DNA of 64,000 nucleotides from Paramecium octaurelia (taxonomy: Eukaryota; Ciliophora; Oligohymenophorea; Peniculida; Parameciidae): contig CAJJDP010000046.1 in NCBI GenBank assembly GCA_905182995.1, positions 487,976-551,975 of the forward strand, written 5' to 3'. A model generated the notes under the pieces. That model did not search any database and had not been told where the DNA came from. It was given only the letters and a program-made list of their open reading frames with translations. Within the stretch, counting starts at the first letter, position 1; the number at the start of each line of letters is the position of its first letter. Both the position numbers and the translations under genes were made by a program. Shown here in pieces: positions 23,501 through 35,547 of this stretch.

Positions 23501-26500
23501 ATAAATAGTAGCTAGAATAATAAAACTATTATAACTTTGTTAGGAGTTTTGAGAAAAGTGATTGAAGGTAAGCCTAAGGAAGAATAATAAGAAGAAGTTG
23601 AAGTTGAAGGAGAAAACAATGAAATGGAAGAAATGCAAAATTTATTCAATAAATTAGGAGCTACTAGGATGGTCTTAACAGTTTTAAGTGAGTCAATTAT
23701 ACTTGATGGAGAAATGCTTAGAAATTTCTTGATGTTTATCAATACTCTGCTATCAGGTGGTAATAACAAAGTATAAAAAACTATTTTTGAATTCATGAAG
23801 ACATATCCAAAAAGTGAAGTCATCTTTAGTAGATTAAATAATGTCATTCAGGCATAGATCAAATAAATCACAATAAAAGAAAAAGACAAAAAGACTGAAG
23901 AATAATAATAAGGCTTTTTCCCTCAATAATAATAATAAGAGGAAAATGTATAAGAAAAAAAATCACAATAAGATTTGGAATTATTATTGACTCAGGTCTT
24001 GAAATTCTTATAAAACTGTTGCGAGGGACATTATCTAGATTTACAAAACTATATCCGATAACAAACGAATTCTAGAAATTCATATAACATGATTAATTAA
24101 GTAGCTGAGTTATTACTAACTTATTATTATAAGGATAGAGCCTAGTATGAAAATATGGTTCTATGTTTGGATACTTTAAATGAACTGGTCTAAGGCCCAT
24201 GTCCTGAAAATTAAATAGCAGTTGCTGATTCTAAATTCTTCGAAATAGCTTCAGACTTGTTTGGGTAAAAAAAGGAGAAGGACAATACTAGCAAAACTTA
24301 AATTATGACATCAAATATAAAAACTTCGAAAACGTAAAATAATAAAATGATGACTTCTAAGACCGGTAGATATCAAAAATAACAGAAAGGATCAGATTTG
24401 AAAAATTGGTAAATTGAAAGAATGCAAACCAAATGTTTAATTTTGATTCTTTCTTTAATTGAAATGAGAGAAATATCAGATTCGAATCCGATTATCAAAA
24501 GAATTATGAGACATTTGACACCTCCTCTATTAGAAAAACACATGGTAAGTTGTTTTCATAAGTATGAGAAATAATGTAAAGAAGGCTATTAGATTGAAGT
24601 CCTAGATAGAATTAAGGAGGATCCAGAGACTGCAAAACAAGATGATAAAGTAAAAGAAGAGCAATACTATGAATTAATTTTGTAGAAAGGCTTTTATATC
24701 TATTTTTTAATGTGCTATTATATGGAATCTGAGAAGAATGTTGAAAATTCATTTGTTTAAATGTATAGGGCGAATACTAGAAAGAAACTTAAGTAAGACA
24801 AAGGCACTTTAGAAGATTTGCTATTTGGAGACAATATTATTGGGCAACTTGTTAGTTTTGTGATGTCATTTGCTAATAGTTGGATTGATTTAATGAATCA
24901 AATCAAGAAAGAGGCTTAAAAATAGATGGCTACTTAAGTGTAGTCAAGCGAATAATAAGAGAAACAAGATAGAGAAAGAAGAGCTGAAAAGGAAAAGATG
25001 AAGAGAAGAGCATTTGATTTTTTCTATAAAAATAGTGCATCAATAGAAGTTGTTAGAAACAATGAGATAGAGATTGTATATTTTATACTCTTGCCATATA
25101 CTCATAATTTACCTAAAGAACAGAAAATAGAATTTCATGAAAACGTCGATAGATCATCTACTAAATCGAAGGTGCAATTTTTGGTTTAGGAATCAGAAAG
25201 ATTAGTTGAAATATGTGAACATGAGGAACAATTAAGACGTATTTTTTAAAGATAGAAGTTCCTAGCTTTATTTGCAAATTATGTGAAATTGTGGAAGGAT
25301 TTAGCATTTTTATTCACCTTATTATTGAATTTATTCATTATTGGATCATTTGCTTAAAATGAATCAGGAAATAGAATAACAGATTTCCGATTGTTTAGAG
25401 ATGAGTAATATTCACCATAGCAGACCAGAAATATATTTTTGATTTGCGGTACTATTATGGCTTGTTGTTCAATTTTTGTTGTTTCATTCTTTTTGTTTAA
25501 GAATGCTCCATTAATTATAAAGAAGGCCTGGAAAACTAAATTACCTTTTGAAGATAAGTTTACTTATTGGCCAATACAATTGATTTACAAGATATTTAAA
25601 TTGCTAGCAGTTTTGTTTTATATTCTTAAAGAGATAGAAGTCGTCTATTATTTAGCCTATGGTGCCTTAGCTGTAATAGGAACAGTATTACACCCTTTCT
25701 TCTTTAGTTTTCATTTAACAGAGATATTAATCCGATATCCAACTTTAAAGAATGTTATTAGATCAGTTTGGGAACCTAAATAATAATTAGCACTTACACT
25801 GGTACTTTTCATAATTCTTGTTTATGTTTATGGACTGATAGCCTATACATTCTTTTTTGAAGATTACAAAGGAAAATGCTAATCCACTTTGTTTTGCTTT
25901 CTATTTACATTTGACTGGACATTTAAAGCTAATGGTGGAGTTGGAGGATATCTATCAGATTTAGAAGATGAAAATGTAGTTGAAAAGTATCATGTGGGTA
26001 GATATGTATTTGATAACACATCAAATATTTTCTTAGTTATTATTATGGTTAATATAGTGGCAGGTATTATTATTGACACATTTGGATCTTTAAGAGAAGC
26101 AGAAAGTGAAAAGGTTAGGGACATTGAAGATAAATGTTTTATTTGTGGGAATCTTAAAACCATCTTTGATAGATTAACAGACACATCATCAATGGGTGGT
26201 GGTTTTGATCATCACATCAAGGTTAATCATTACATGTGGAATTATGTTTTCTTCATGGCTTACCTCAAATACAAAGATCCAACGGATTATACTGGAATTG
26301 AGTAATTCGTCTCGGAAAAAATATAGAAGAAAGATCTGACATGGTTTCCATTCAATAAGGCTAGGGAATTACAAAATCTCAAGTAGGATGAAGAAGAGGA
26401 ATCAAAAAAGATCGAACGGATATCTAAAGATGTATTATTTCATTATTATATTTAGATTGTCAATATTGTAGATACAATGAGATAAGCAAGTTAAATGCTT

Positions 26501-26563
26501 AATTCAATAAAAAATAGAAAAAAATTAAAGAATGCTGCAAAACACCCTGCTGATTTGCAATGA
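17555..26563 (+). CDS. IP3-receptor-type intracellular Ca2+ release channel
   Basis: 2985 residues, the size range of IP3 receptors (about 2700-3000). Order: N-terminal beta-trefoil (MNQEDLNYLTYGSIISI, ITADGFVKRAVCLKNF), MIR-type repeats (IQLLHLASSKFLACHQKEA; GYLKCGDVIWLHH), long helical RIH-like solenoid, then the channel domain from about residue 2560 with several membrane segments. The pore region reads FDWTFKANGGVGGYLSD, followed by TM6 NIFLVIIMVNIVAGIIIDTF. Near the C-terminus is the conserved CFICG...FDHHIKVNHYMWNY zinc-binding element. Introns at 17681-17706 (26) and 18004-18028 (25); everything after 18029 is one uninterrupted frame with more than one hundred TAA/TAG codons. Expected in alveolar sac, ER or contractile vacuole membranes, where the Paramecium family acts. 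The usual filter GGGVGD is altered to NGGVGG. Runs of Gln/Glu lie in the solenoid. Confidence 0.95.
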
Positions 26564-26675
26564 AAATAATCAAATTAATTATGATTCAAAATACAAAACT
26601 AAATTACTCTCTAATTTCAATTCCTATTTCAAACTATAAATAAATTCCATCGATGAACAATCCAATATCAATCTT

Positions 26676-28426
26676 TCAATTGAGTCCATTTATTTAAATA
26701 TTTTTACTGCCTGGTTTATTTCTTTTTTTTCTATATTAATTCCCTTCAAATCCAAAGAGAGACGTTTCATTTACTTTAATTTTTATAAACCAAGGCAGAA
26801 GTTTCCAAAATTTAAATTTTATGTTCTAATCATTTTAAATCTATTCTTACTTATTTAAAATCATTTGAAAATACTTTACTTCAGCAAAATTACCCAGTAA
26901 TTATAATAATTTATCAATTTCTTATTAATCTATTACTTATCTATAAAGATTGATTTTAACTGATAAAATTGGAGATTTTTAAATGAGTTATTAGAGGTTT
27001 TTTAATTGTTCTTGTGTAATGTTATTTATGGTTAAGTATGTAATTTAAGGTTTCTCTTACTGATTCAAGACATTTGATTGAAATTTGATTATTGCTGTCT
27101 AATTGGCCAAGAAATACAATTCTCTAATATCAGCTCTTTCATGTGGCTATTATTTTAGACTCAACATAATTATTTCTGCTATTACATCACTTATCTATAT
27201 TAAATTTATTAAAAATACCCATATAACAACTACACTTGATTTGCAAACTTATCAACTTGATAACATGAATGAATTCCATCCAATTCTTTATTTGTACATA
27301 ACAGAGCTGCCATTAATATGCATACTCCAAAGTGCCAACTATCTATCAACCTCCCATTTAATTATTAAAATTATTAACTCATTTTCTCAGGAGGGTAATA
27401 AACAACATCGTTTTCTTATTCAGTTCTAGTAGCATTACCTTCTAACAGATACTTTTCCTTATATTTGGCATTTGGCTCTTAAATGCTGGCTAATTTAACA
27501 CTCTCTTTATTGATAATGATGGAAGTGGGTAAAATTCTATTTGGAAATATATTGCGCTTGTGCAATTAAATAATAGCTTATAAGATTTTCTGTATAATAT
27601 TTAATAGCTCATCTAAACTAAATGGTTTATTTTTATTCTTGCGATCTTTAATCACTTCATTTAGATTTTATCCCTCATATTCTTCAAGTGAGAATATCTT
27701 CGCTGCTTCTACTCTCATATGTTGGGGATAAAAATATGTAAAAATATTGGTTTTTTTGCTTACCTTTGGCTATTTTACTTAACCAAGCATAGAATCAACA
27801 AAATTAGACTTAGGTCGTATATAGAATATAGAAATCACTTGAGTGAATAAGCTAAAATCAAAAATATTTAAATGAGCCTTAATATAAGCTTGGAAAAATT
27901 AATCACTTTAATGCTGCATGACGTAAAACTTATGTAAAATTATTTTTTTTCCGTTTCCTCTATATAAAGTAGTTTTCCCAAATTATCCCTTTTTTAACAC
28001 CATTTCCTTTTTAAAAAATTTGAGTATTTCAGATTTCGAGCTTACTTCTTTCAATAATTCTTATTGTCTAATTGTGTCAACTCCTTCTCTAAGAAAATCA
28101 AGCAACAATTTATGATTAGGAGGAGGACATTTAAGAAGTTATTGAAAATACTCCCCTAATTTTTATTCGCGTTGTTTGATAACTTTATTTTCTCCAAGCA
28201 ATGTCTTCAAGTATTCCTTCTTAGGAAATTAAGGAAGCTAGATTTAGATTATAAATACCTAAAAATTTATATTGGAATCTTGCATGGCATTATGAAGGTC
28301 AAGTAAAAGACTATATCTCACTCTAATTTCTCTCTAGTCAAGTGTAAAAAGATCGATAATGCGAATTCTATATAAAACATTGTCAGTTGTGTTCTCATAA
28401 CCCATTGTCTTGATTTCATACTGCAT
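26676..28426 (-). CDS. PX-domain protein with degenerate kinase domain
   Basis: 573 residues with one 29-nt intron (27190-27218). Residues about 20-115 form a PX phosphoinositide-binding domain: YRIRIIDLF, then LPQFPKKEYL, KQREQKLGEYFQQLLKCPP and a final LLLDFL. Residues about 220-420 follow the kinase fold: SLDELLNIIQKILQAIIQLH, then IFPNRILPTSIII where the HRDLKPxN loop should be, PPEKM near the APE position, IDSWHFGVCILMAALL, and a C-lobe end LSLKQQPHERADIREL. The catalytic Asp and DFG are missing, so it is a pseudokinase. The tail (TINNITQEQLKNLQQLI) resembles a leucine-rich segment. Likely endosomal or trafficking adaptor. Convergent with the Ca2+ channel, 112 bp apart. A protein-like frame upstream (28450-28600) hints at a missed 5' exon. 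Confidence 0.85.
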
Positions 28427-28753
28427 TCCTTATGTATTTTAGCAATTTAATTATATTGGATATATATTTAAAAAACTAACTTTTTATCTAATTCTATAAA
28501 ATGCCATTCAGTTTTTGTATTTTCCTCCAAATTTTTCCTTAATTTACACACCTCTACAATATCAATAAGAATAAATAATAATTGCTGATCAACAAGTAAA
28601 TGCACAATTTTACATAAACATTTTCAAATTGATGATAGATATAGAAAATACTTCTTTAACATAGAAATTCTGATATAAGAATTCTAAATTATGTCTAAAT
28701 TTAGTAATTTGATGTTATTAAAATATTTGATTTTAATATGAATTTTATTATTA
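28427..28753. other. Divergent intergenic region, possible missed exon
   Basis: 327 bases between divergent genes. The minus strand of 28450-28600 reads as protein-like (VEVCKLRKNLEEN, TEWHFIELDKK), but joining it to the PX gene would need an intron of about 52 nt, longer than any other here, and no ATG is in frame. Confidence 0.4.
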
Positions 28754-30040
28754 ATGAGTGATATTATAGTCAAAAGAAGGGAATAATTTAGAACTGAAAT
28801 TCGTAAATAAAATCTAGAAAAAGAATTTAGCAAGAAAAGATTTGAAAAGTGCAACTTAATTCAGGATCTAAATGAATGCAACAATTTAATCGATTTTGAA
28901 CTTAAATACAAAGATCAAATTGAAAATCAGATTTAACTTATACTTCAAAATCCAGACAACTAAAATTTAGAAAAACTCATATAATTGGTATAGCAATTAA
29001 GTGCAAAATACAGCGTCTACATTATAGATCACAATGTTTACAAAACACTGAAACACAATGATTTAGACCTTAATTTGTGTTTGAACTTAATGTGTAATTT
29101 ATGTGTTGAACCAACAGTAGTCAAACACATCTTCTCTGATCAAATATAAAAAGAGAGATTAACTTAATATTTAAACTTAATTAGTGGCAACTTATTTGAA
29201 GAACATAGAAAGCTTTATTGGGAATTTATGCTCATTCTTTCAAATTCAGCTCATACTCCGTTTCCATTTCTGAAATAAGTGTTTTTGATATGTTGTGAAG
29301 AACTCATTTAATGCAGAAACAGCACTACTTAAATGCAAATTCGCATTCTCCCACACTTAATTCAAAAATATCCATAAGCCAATTAGTTTTATTGGGAGGC
29401 TCTGAATTCTGCTAATTCTGAGGATAGGAGACCTTGGAAATGCTTATTGCATTTTCTTAAGCAACCTAACTCAGATTTTTTTTGCTGTGATTAGTTGTTA
29501 TTGGCAATTCATTATTTAGTTTAACATGCAATTTCAAAAACCTACTATGAATAAATTGTCACTTCAGAATTAATGTTTGTCCTTCAAAGCAATTTGTACA
29601 GACATGAAAGAACTATGGTTAGGTCTACTAAATTACTGTTTATGATTTTTGAAGAAAATGACACTTACTTTAAATTTATAAATGATGATTTAATCAAACT
29701 ACTTAAAATTACATTTATAGATGGATAAATTGAAATTCTAAAACTTTTAGAAATAGTACTTCGCAAAAGATAACACTTTTTACAGCTTATGGACTAATAC
29801 CATTTACTTGATATGTTATTTGATATTCTAAGATAAGATATATCGACGACCATGAACTATGTGACCTTAAATTGCATTGCTTTATCCTTATTTTAATGTG
29901 CTGAAATTGAAAGATATTAAAAGTATATCTAAATGCAGAGTTCCACTTTTAAAGACATTTTAGAAAGATTTGTTTACGACACAAATAAATCTGTCTAATA
30001 AACTACTGAATATCTCTTAAGAGCATACTTTGAAAAATGA
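28754..30040 (+). CDS. Importin-alpha-like IBB/armadillo protein
   Basis: Intronless, 428 residues. The N-terminus (IVKRREQFRTEIRKQNLEKE, residues about 5-25) has the Arg/Lys-rich pattern of an importin-beta-binding domain, followed by helical armadillo-like repeats such as LNLCLNLMCNLCVEPTVVKH and FINDDLIKLLKITFIDG. Canonical importin-alpha carries a cargo nuclear-localisation signal on conserved Trp/Asn ladders; those ladders are not obvious here (one WEALNSAN near residue 220), so cargo binding may be changed or specialised. About 100 residues shorter than standard importin-alpha. Ends LRAYFEK. Soluble, expected nucleus/cytosol. Alternative: a general armadillo-fold protein. Confidence 0.7.
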
Positions 30041-30160
30041 ATATATATATATGTGTGTATATATTTATTTAATTCGATATTATAATAAGTACTGACTCTG
30101 ATATGAAATGAGATTTTAGATATTTAAATATCACAATAATAAATTATATACAAAACTTAT

Positions 30161-31268
30161 TCATTAATCTTACGGCTTAATATTTTAGAAAAGGGAATTC
30201 AGATTCTAATTTAATTATTAATTAATTTATTATGAATTGTAAGGGAGATTTAATTGAGGGTTTGGCTATAATTATTAAGGTTACGGATACATTTGTTATA
30301 TGTATTAAGGTTATTGCATTTATTATTATGGAAAAGCCTATTAATTTTATATTATTTGTTAATATTATTATTATTGCATTTACAATTACATTTGCTATTA
30401 AAGTAACATTTATTAATAATATTGTTGTTATTATTACATAGAATGTTGCATCTACATCATTTACTATTACTATTGTTATTATTGTTATTATTATTATTAT
30501 TATTGATTATTGCCTTAAGGTTTATTATTTTATTAAGGAAATGATTATTATTTATCATGCTTTTATTAGTTATGATGTTTTTCTTTTTTTTTATTATTCT
30601 TCTTCACTTCTCCTTCTTCCTTGTTTCCTCGCTTTTTAGAGTGTGCTTCAATCTCATCATCTGAATATTCAACATCACATTCATTAATCACTTCTTCATC
30701 AAATTAATTAGATGCATCGCACCCTTTTTTACTTTTGATAGCATGAAAAATTACTTAAGTAGTTGCTTAATAGCATCAGGATTTAAAACAGAAGTGCTAT
30801 CAACATTAATATAGACATCATCGCCAATTTTTAGTTAATTTGTTTAAACTAGGTTGTTCACATATCCATCCAACAAAATTGAATAGTGAGGCCTTTCGAC
30901 TTTACCAAAAACATCATCAACTTTTCCCAAAATCTCTTATTAGCCATTAACTATTAATTAATCTAAATTGATGACAAATTCTAAAAGATTGGAATAAATG
31001 ATAATGTTTTCTTTGGTAATGGATTCAATTTTGCCAATCAATTGAATTCTATCTGAATGTTTATAATTGAAATTGAATTCTCTCTGTTCTTTGGATTCTG
31101 GAGGAGCAAATGAGACTTTTGGCAATACTTCATTTCTGCTTACAATTCTTGAACTCTTTTCCTCATCATCCATGATATTTAGCTTAATTTAGAATTGTTA
31201 GGTACTTAAGCTTTAATTTTCTCATAAAATTCATCACTACTAGAATCACTACTTTCACGATCGTTCAT
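30161..31268 (-). CDS. NAF1: NAF1, H/ACA snoRNP assembly factor
   Basis: 353 residues. NAF1 binds dyskerin/Cbf5 during nuclear assembly of H/ACA RNPs (pseudouridylation, telomerase RNA) and is later replaced by Gar1. Visible: a Ser/Asp-rich start (MNDRESSDSSSDEFYEKI), the Gar1/NAF1 beta-barrel core with IGKIESITKENIIIY, GKVDDVFGKVERPHYSILLD and IGDDVYINVDSTSVL, then the family signature KGCDASNQFDEEV, acidic and Lys-rich linkers, and a C-terminus of about 110 residues made largely of Gln with Pro, Met and Tyr. The Gln tract is encoded by runs of TAA/TAG/CAA. Introns at 31183-31205 (23 nt) and 30732-30754 (23 nt). The start at 31268 is preferred to the ATG at 31173 because a 23-nt intron joins it in frame. 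Confidence 0.9.
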
Positions 31269-31288
31269 TAAAATATAATTTATATATA

Positions 31289-34200
31289 TCACATTTCAAT
31301 TTCTAATTAAGTTGGTGGGTTGTTTAACTGATGTTCTCTTTGTTAATCCACAAAGTAATTATATCTCTGTCTCCCGAGATCAAAGAAATTGGTAACAGTC
31401 AACATCAATATCATTGCCATATAGTAATTAAAGCACTCATACAATCTTTGAAAGAGATCAAAGCTTTCAAAAAAGGGGTATTGCGAGAAAAGTAAGAATA
31501 ATAATATAAAGCAGGTGGTTGATCCAATATTAATATAGACTATGATTGGATAATTCTACAAATTATTAATATTATTACAGTATTGTGTAGTAGTAGCACT
31601 TTAAAATTTACAATAATAACAACTGCACTCATTATAGTCATTCCAGCTTCTAAGTAAGTAGAATTCTACCCATGAATATGTGGTGAAACAGGTTCAAATG
31701 CATAAAATGAAATTATCATTAACAATATTGATTACAACAGTCCCCATAAGAATTATTTCCAAAAGGACACTAAGTTAAAGATAGGCTTAGTCAAGTACTC
31801 TCTATAAATATCAGGTCTGGATTCCAGGAAATTTGACTTATCTTAAACCAATTGCATATAATTTGAGTTTGGATATTTCTCATCAAATAAAGCATATAGA
31901 ATGATTGGTAAACTTGTAAAGAATACATTAAAAATTTGAGAAAGCCATTAATCATACAGATTTTATCCACTAAATCCATTTGAAAAGCCGAAAAAGAAAA
32001 ATGCTCCAATGTATAATTAATTCTTGTAAAAGTTAAATAGAATTAAATTGCTGTTCTTCCTATAAGATTCGTGTCCAGAATAAAACAACAACCTTCTTAA
32101 ATGTTTAAATTCTCCAATAGCATAATCACTTGCCTTAGCTGCCTACTACCCTTCTAAACCTCTAATTCCTATACCAACATGGGCCTAGGTGATCATAGCA
32201 ACATCATTTGCCCCATCACCAATAGCCAATGTTATTTTGCCAGTCTATCTCCTAACCAAATTCACAATTTCTTATTTTTATTTTGGAGAAACTCTACAAG
32301 CCATCACAGCATTGGCCTTCAAAGCCACCTTAAAAAAAGCTTCTTTAAAGTTGTGTATGATTATAACAAGAGCCACTCCTGATACTATCAATGATAAAGG
32401 CTCATCAGGATGTTCATTAATACTATTGGTAACTTTGGCTAATTATCTTTCGACCTATCCTTCCTAATCTCCATCTATAATAAATCTTTTCACCTAATCT
32501 GTAAGCAATTTACATGAGAATCCAATGTTAATAGCTGTTTCTATCTTATCTCCAGTCAATACCCATACATTTATTCCAGCAGATTTTAAATCAGCAATTA
32601 CTTCTCCAACTTTATCTTATAATTTATCCTCGATAGCTGTTGCACATAATAACTATAAATTATTTTCAATCATTTCTTCTAATTGATTCATAAGTGATTC
32701 TCTTAATTAATCATCATCTAAAATGGATTATGCTCTATTATATTCAGATAAGAACTTTTCATATTCTTTTTACTCCAATTCCTTGTATCCCAATACTAGA
32801 GTTCTAAGTCCAATAGTAGCATATTCTTGTAATTACTTTTTGATTTCAAATAGGATATTTTTCTATATAGTATCATTTTCCTCAAAATCTTACAACATAG
32901 ATAAAATAATATTATCTGCTCCTTTACAAAATAAAGTCAATCTTCCATTTTAATCCTTCAACACTATTGACATTCTCTTTCTAGTACTATTAAACTCAAT
33001 AACCTACTAAATTTAAAACTTTAAAATTTCTTTTGTATGTTTTATGTAAACTTTCATTACATTATCTTCTTTTCCAATATACTTAAATCCCATCTCAGCT
33101 GCAAAGCTAACCAAAGCTAATTCATCTGGAGAACTAGCATTATATTAAATCTCAGATTCGATATTCTCGACTAATTCTGTTTGAATTGTGTGACACAAGG
33201 ATAAACAAAGGAGACTTAGGAATACATGGTCGTTATTTGTGAAATTTCTAGCTGATTTTTTATTCATAAATTCAGAAATCAATTCAGAATACAGGGCATC
33301 ATCTGTGAAATCAACATTTTAAGATACAATTCTATGCTTTTCTTAAAAGGGTTTTTCATCTATTACATCTTATTAATTTTGATTTTATTCCTCGATATCC
33401 CCATAGACAACTTCATCAATAATAAGAGATTTAAATTTCATAATGTTCTGAGTCAATGTTCCAGTCTTATCACTGAATATATATTCAATAACTCCCAATT
33501 CTTCACTCAAATTTGAGGAATGAACTGCAGCAGGTCGATCAAGTGTTAGGTAATTCTTATCCCATTAAATCATTTATGCTTAAAAGAACTTGACTGTTTC
33601 TAAAGTAACCAACAACGATATTGGGACACTGTTACCTAATAATAAAAACCACATTGCAAATCTTAACACAAAATTGTAAAAGGAATTGTTTTCTGGAGCA
33701 TCTTTATCAATATTCAAATATGATTGCAATTCATTCATATTTCTTTAGTACCATACATTATAATATGTTGATGCAAAAATACATTCAAACAACAAAAATA
33801 AGAGTACCCATAAAATCTACTCACTCATTAATATCTCAACTATACTATATTTCATCTTTCCTATAATAGAGTTCATCATAATCTTAGTATCATGTCCAGT
33901 ATATACAGTAACTGCCAAAATCCAGTCAGTATTCTATAGAGAACACCCTCTTTCTAAGAAATTTTCATAATTCAAGGCTTCCTTGGGTAATTCTTTATTT
34001 TCATTAACAATATTGAAGCTACCCTTAAATTTGTACATTAAAGGATTTTGACGTTCAAAATCCATTGTTACAAATCTAAGATATTTTATTTGAAAGTTAC
34101 AAATTATAAGGTAACTCTTTTTCATTTAGCTATTTGTATAAGGTTTGCAATTATGGATGTGCATATTTGGGTTTGAGATTGGTTTCGCCATCTAGATTCT

Positions 34201-34838
34201 TCGTTTCTACAAAGCATTCTCCTCCCTTGGAAGTAGCTAAGATAATAATATCAGCAGGAATTCTCTACTCTTAAGTTAAAATCAAACCTATTTATTTGCA
34301 ATTCTTATGATGTCTCCAACATACACATTCTACCATTTGTCATACTCAAAAACTCCTGTTCGAAGCGAATATTTCTGTACTGTCCGATTGTTTTCTTCAT
34401 CATCTGCTCGGTGTCTAATGGTGATGATTGAGGTACCTTTTAAAGTCTTCAAAAAAGTCCTTGATCATGCTGACCATAATGATGAAGGACAGAGGCAGAT
34501 AAACAGTGGGTTGTCCATCAGTAGTGGTGACTGAAGGTTGGATTTGACTAAATTGAATTCAAACTGATTACAAGACGCCTAAAAGCAGAAAGTACAAATT
34601 GGAAGCTTTCATAAATTATTCCAATGAGTTTTTGGGTATGAATGTGAGCATATTATACTTCGAAGTCTCAACTCTATTATTGGGAATATTTTTATCTGCA
34701 GTACCAATCAGAATCTAAGAATTTAAATGCTTGCAATACTTTTCTGTCTGGTTGTAATTCCCAAGGGGCTCTTCTTTTGCAACAACAAGTTCTGATTTAG
34801 TTTTCATTCTGATGCTTTCTGTACTCAACTATGTTCAT
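31289..34838 (-). CDS. P4-ATPase, phospholipid flippase
   Basis: 1135 residues. P4-ATPases move phosphatidylserine or phosphatidylethanolamine to the cytosolic leaflet. Visible: [19 protein letters not shown] and [10 protein letters not shown] (typical N-terminal start), DGETNLK actuator motif, phosphorylation site [11 protein letters not shown], nucleotide-domain [20 protein letters not shown], hinge [11 protein letters not shown], the PFFE-like SQYPFFESF and about ten membrane segments. Six introns: 34715-34739, 34548-34571, 34415-34436, 34265-34287, 34076-34100 and 31556-31578 (22-25 nt); spliced length is exactly 1136 codons. The start at 34838 is supported by the first intron joining to [10 protein letters not shown]. 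Only 20 bp separate its stop from the NAF1 start. Usually needs a CDC50 partner, not seen here. Confidence 0.95.
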
Positions 34839-34891
34839 ATAGATATATATAATATTAATTGAATATTCCTTGTATACAATACACGCCCATT

Positions 34892-35462
34892 TCATTATAA
34901 TAAAAAGTTAACCAAGAAGGCACTAGTCACTCCTATTCCAAATCCAAGATGGCAATCACTGAAGTAGTGACAACAGAAATACACTCTGCCCAACATCACA
35001 TTGAGAGTCATGAGAATTGCAATCAAAATGACAACGATGTCCCCTAAAATAAATTTACATATCTAAAGTACCACTTCCATAAGCATTCAAAAAATAGAAG
35101 AGAAAGGTTGCAGCTTAAGCACAATCTCCACTTGGCAAGGAGTAATTGGTTTCCTTATTTCTAAAATACATAGGTTTAAGTGATAATTGTGGACGAGGTT
35201 TGGGTCTTGGTCTTTTGAAATGTTTCTTAAAGAAAGTAGTCAAGGCTAGGGACAGCACTACTGAAATCAAGTATCTGATTGAATAAGCGTAGCCATATTA
35301 ATAAGTGATGAAGAATATAGGTGCGGCAATTGTTTTGGGCGAAAAAATCAAGGATGGCAAAAATAGCATCACTGTCAGCATTAAACTTTCATGGCCATGT
35401 ATGACTGCTGATAAGTAGACATCCCAATATATTAATTTCTCAAAAACTCTTTAAAGAGACAT
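34892..35462 (-). CDS. PAP2-family phosphatase-like membrane protein
   Basis: 180 residues, one 28-nt intron (35044-35071). Six hydrophobic segments and the three PAP2 signature regions in order: KKHFKRPRP (Kx6RP), SLPSGDCA (normally PSGH), and GRVYFCCHYFSDCHLG (Rx5Hx3D). The second motif has Asp instead of the usual His that acts as proton donor, so phosphatase activity is uncertain; the nucleophilic His and its Asp partner in motif 3 are present. Related enzymes remove phosphate from phosphatidic acid or polyprenyl phosphates at ER or plasma membrane. 53 bp separate it from the P4-ATPase start and 85 bp from the divergent MORN gene. Confidence 0.82.
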
Positions 35463-35547
35463 TTCCTTTGTATACTTATTTAATTAAATTAATTTAAGAG
35501 TATATTTTAACTTTCCATTAGTAATATATCTCAATAATTAAATATAA

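Noticed and set aside
27103-27429. Plus-strand open frame of 108 codons
   Set aside because: Antisense shadow of the PX-pseudokinase gene.
30232-30441. Plus-strand hydrophobic open frame
   Set aside because: Antisense of the NAF1 polyglutamine tail (TTA/TTG repeats).
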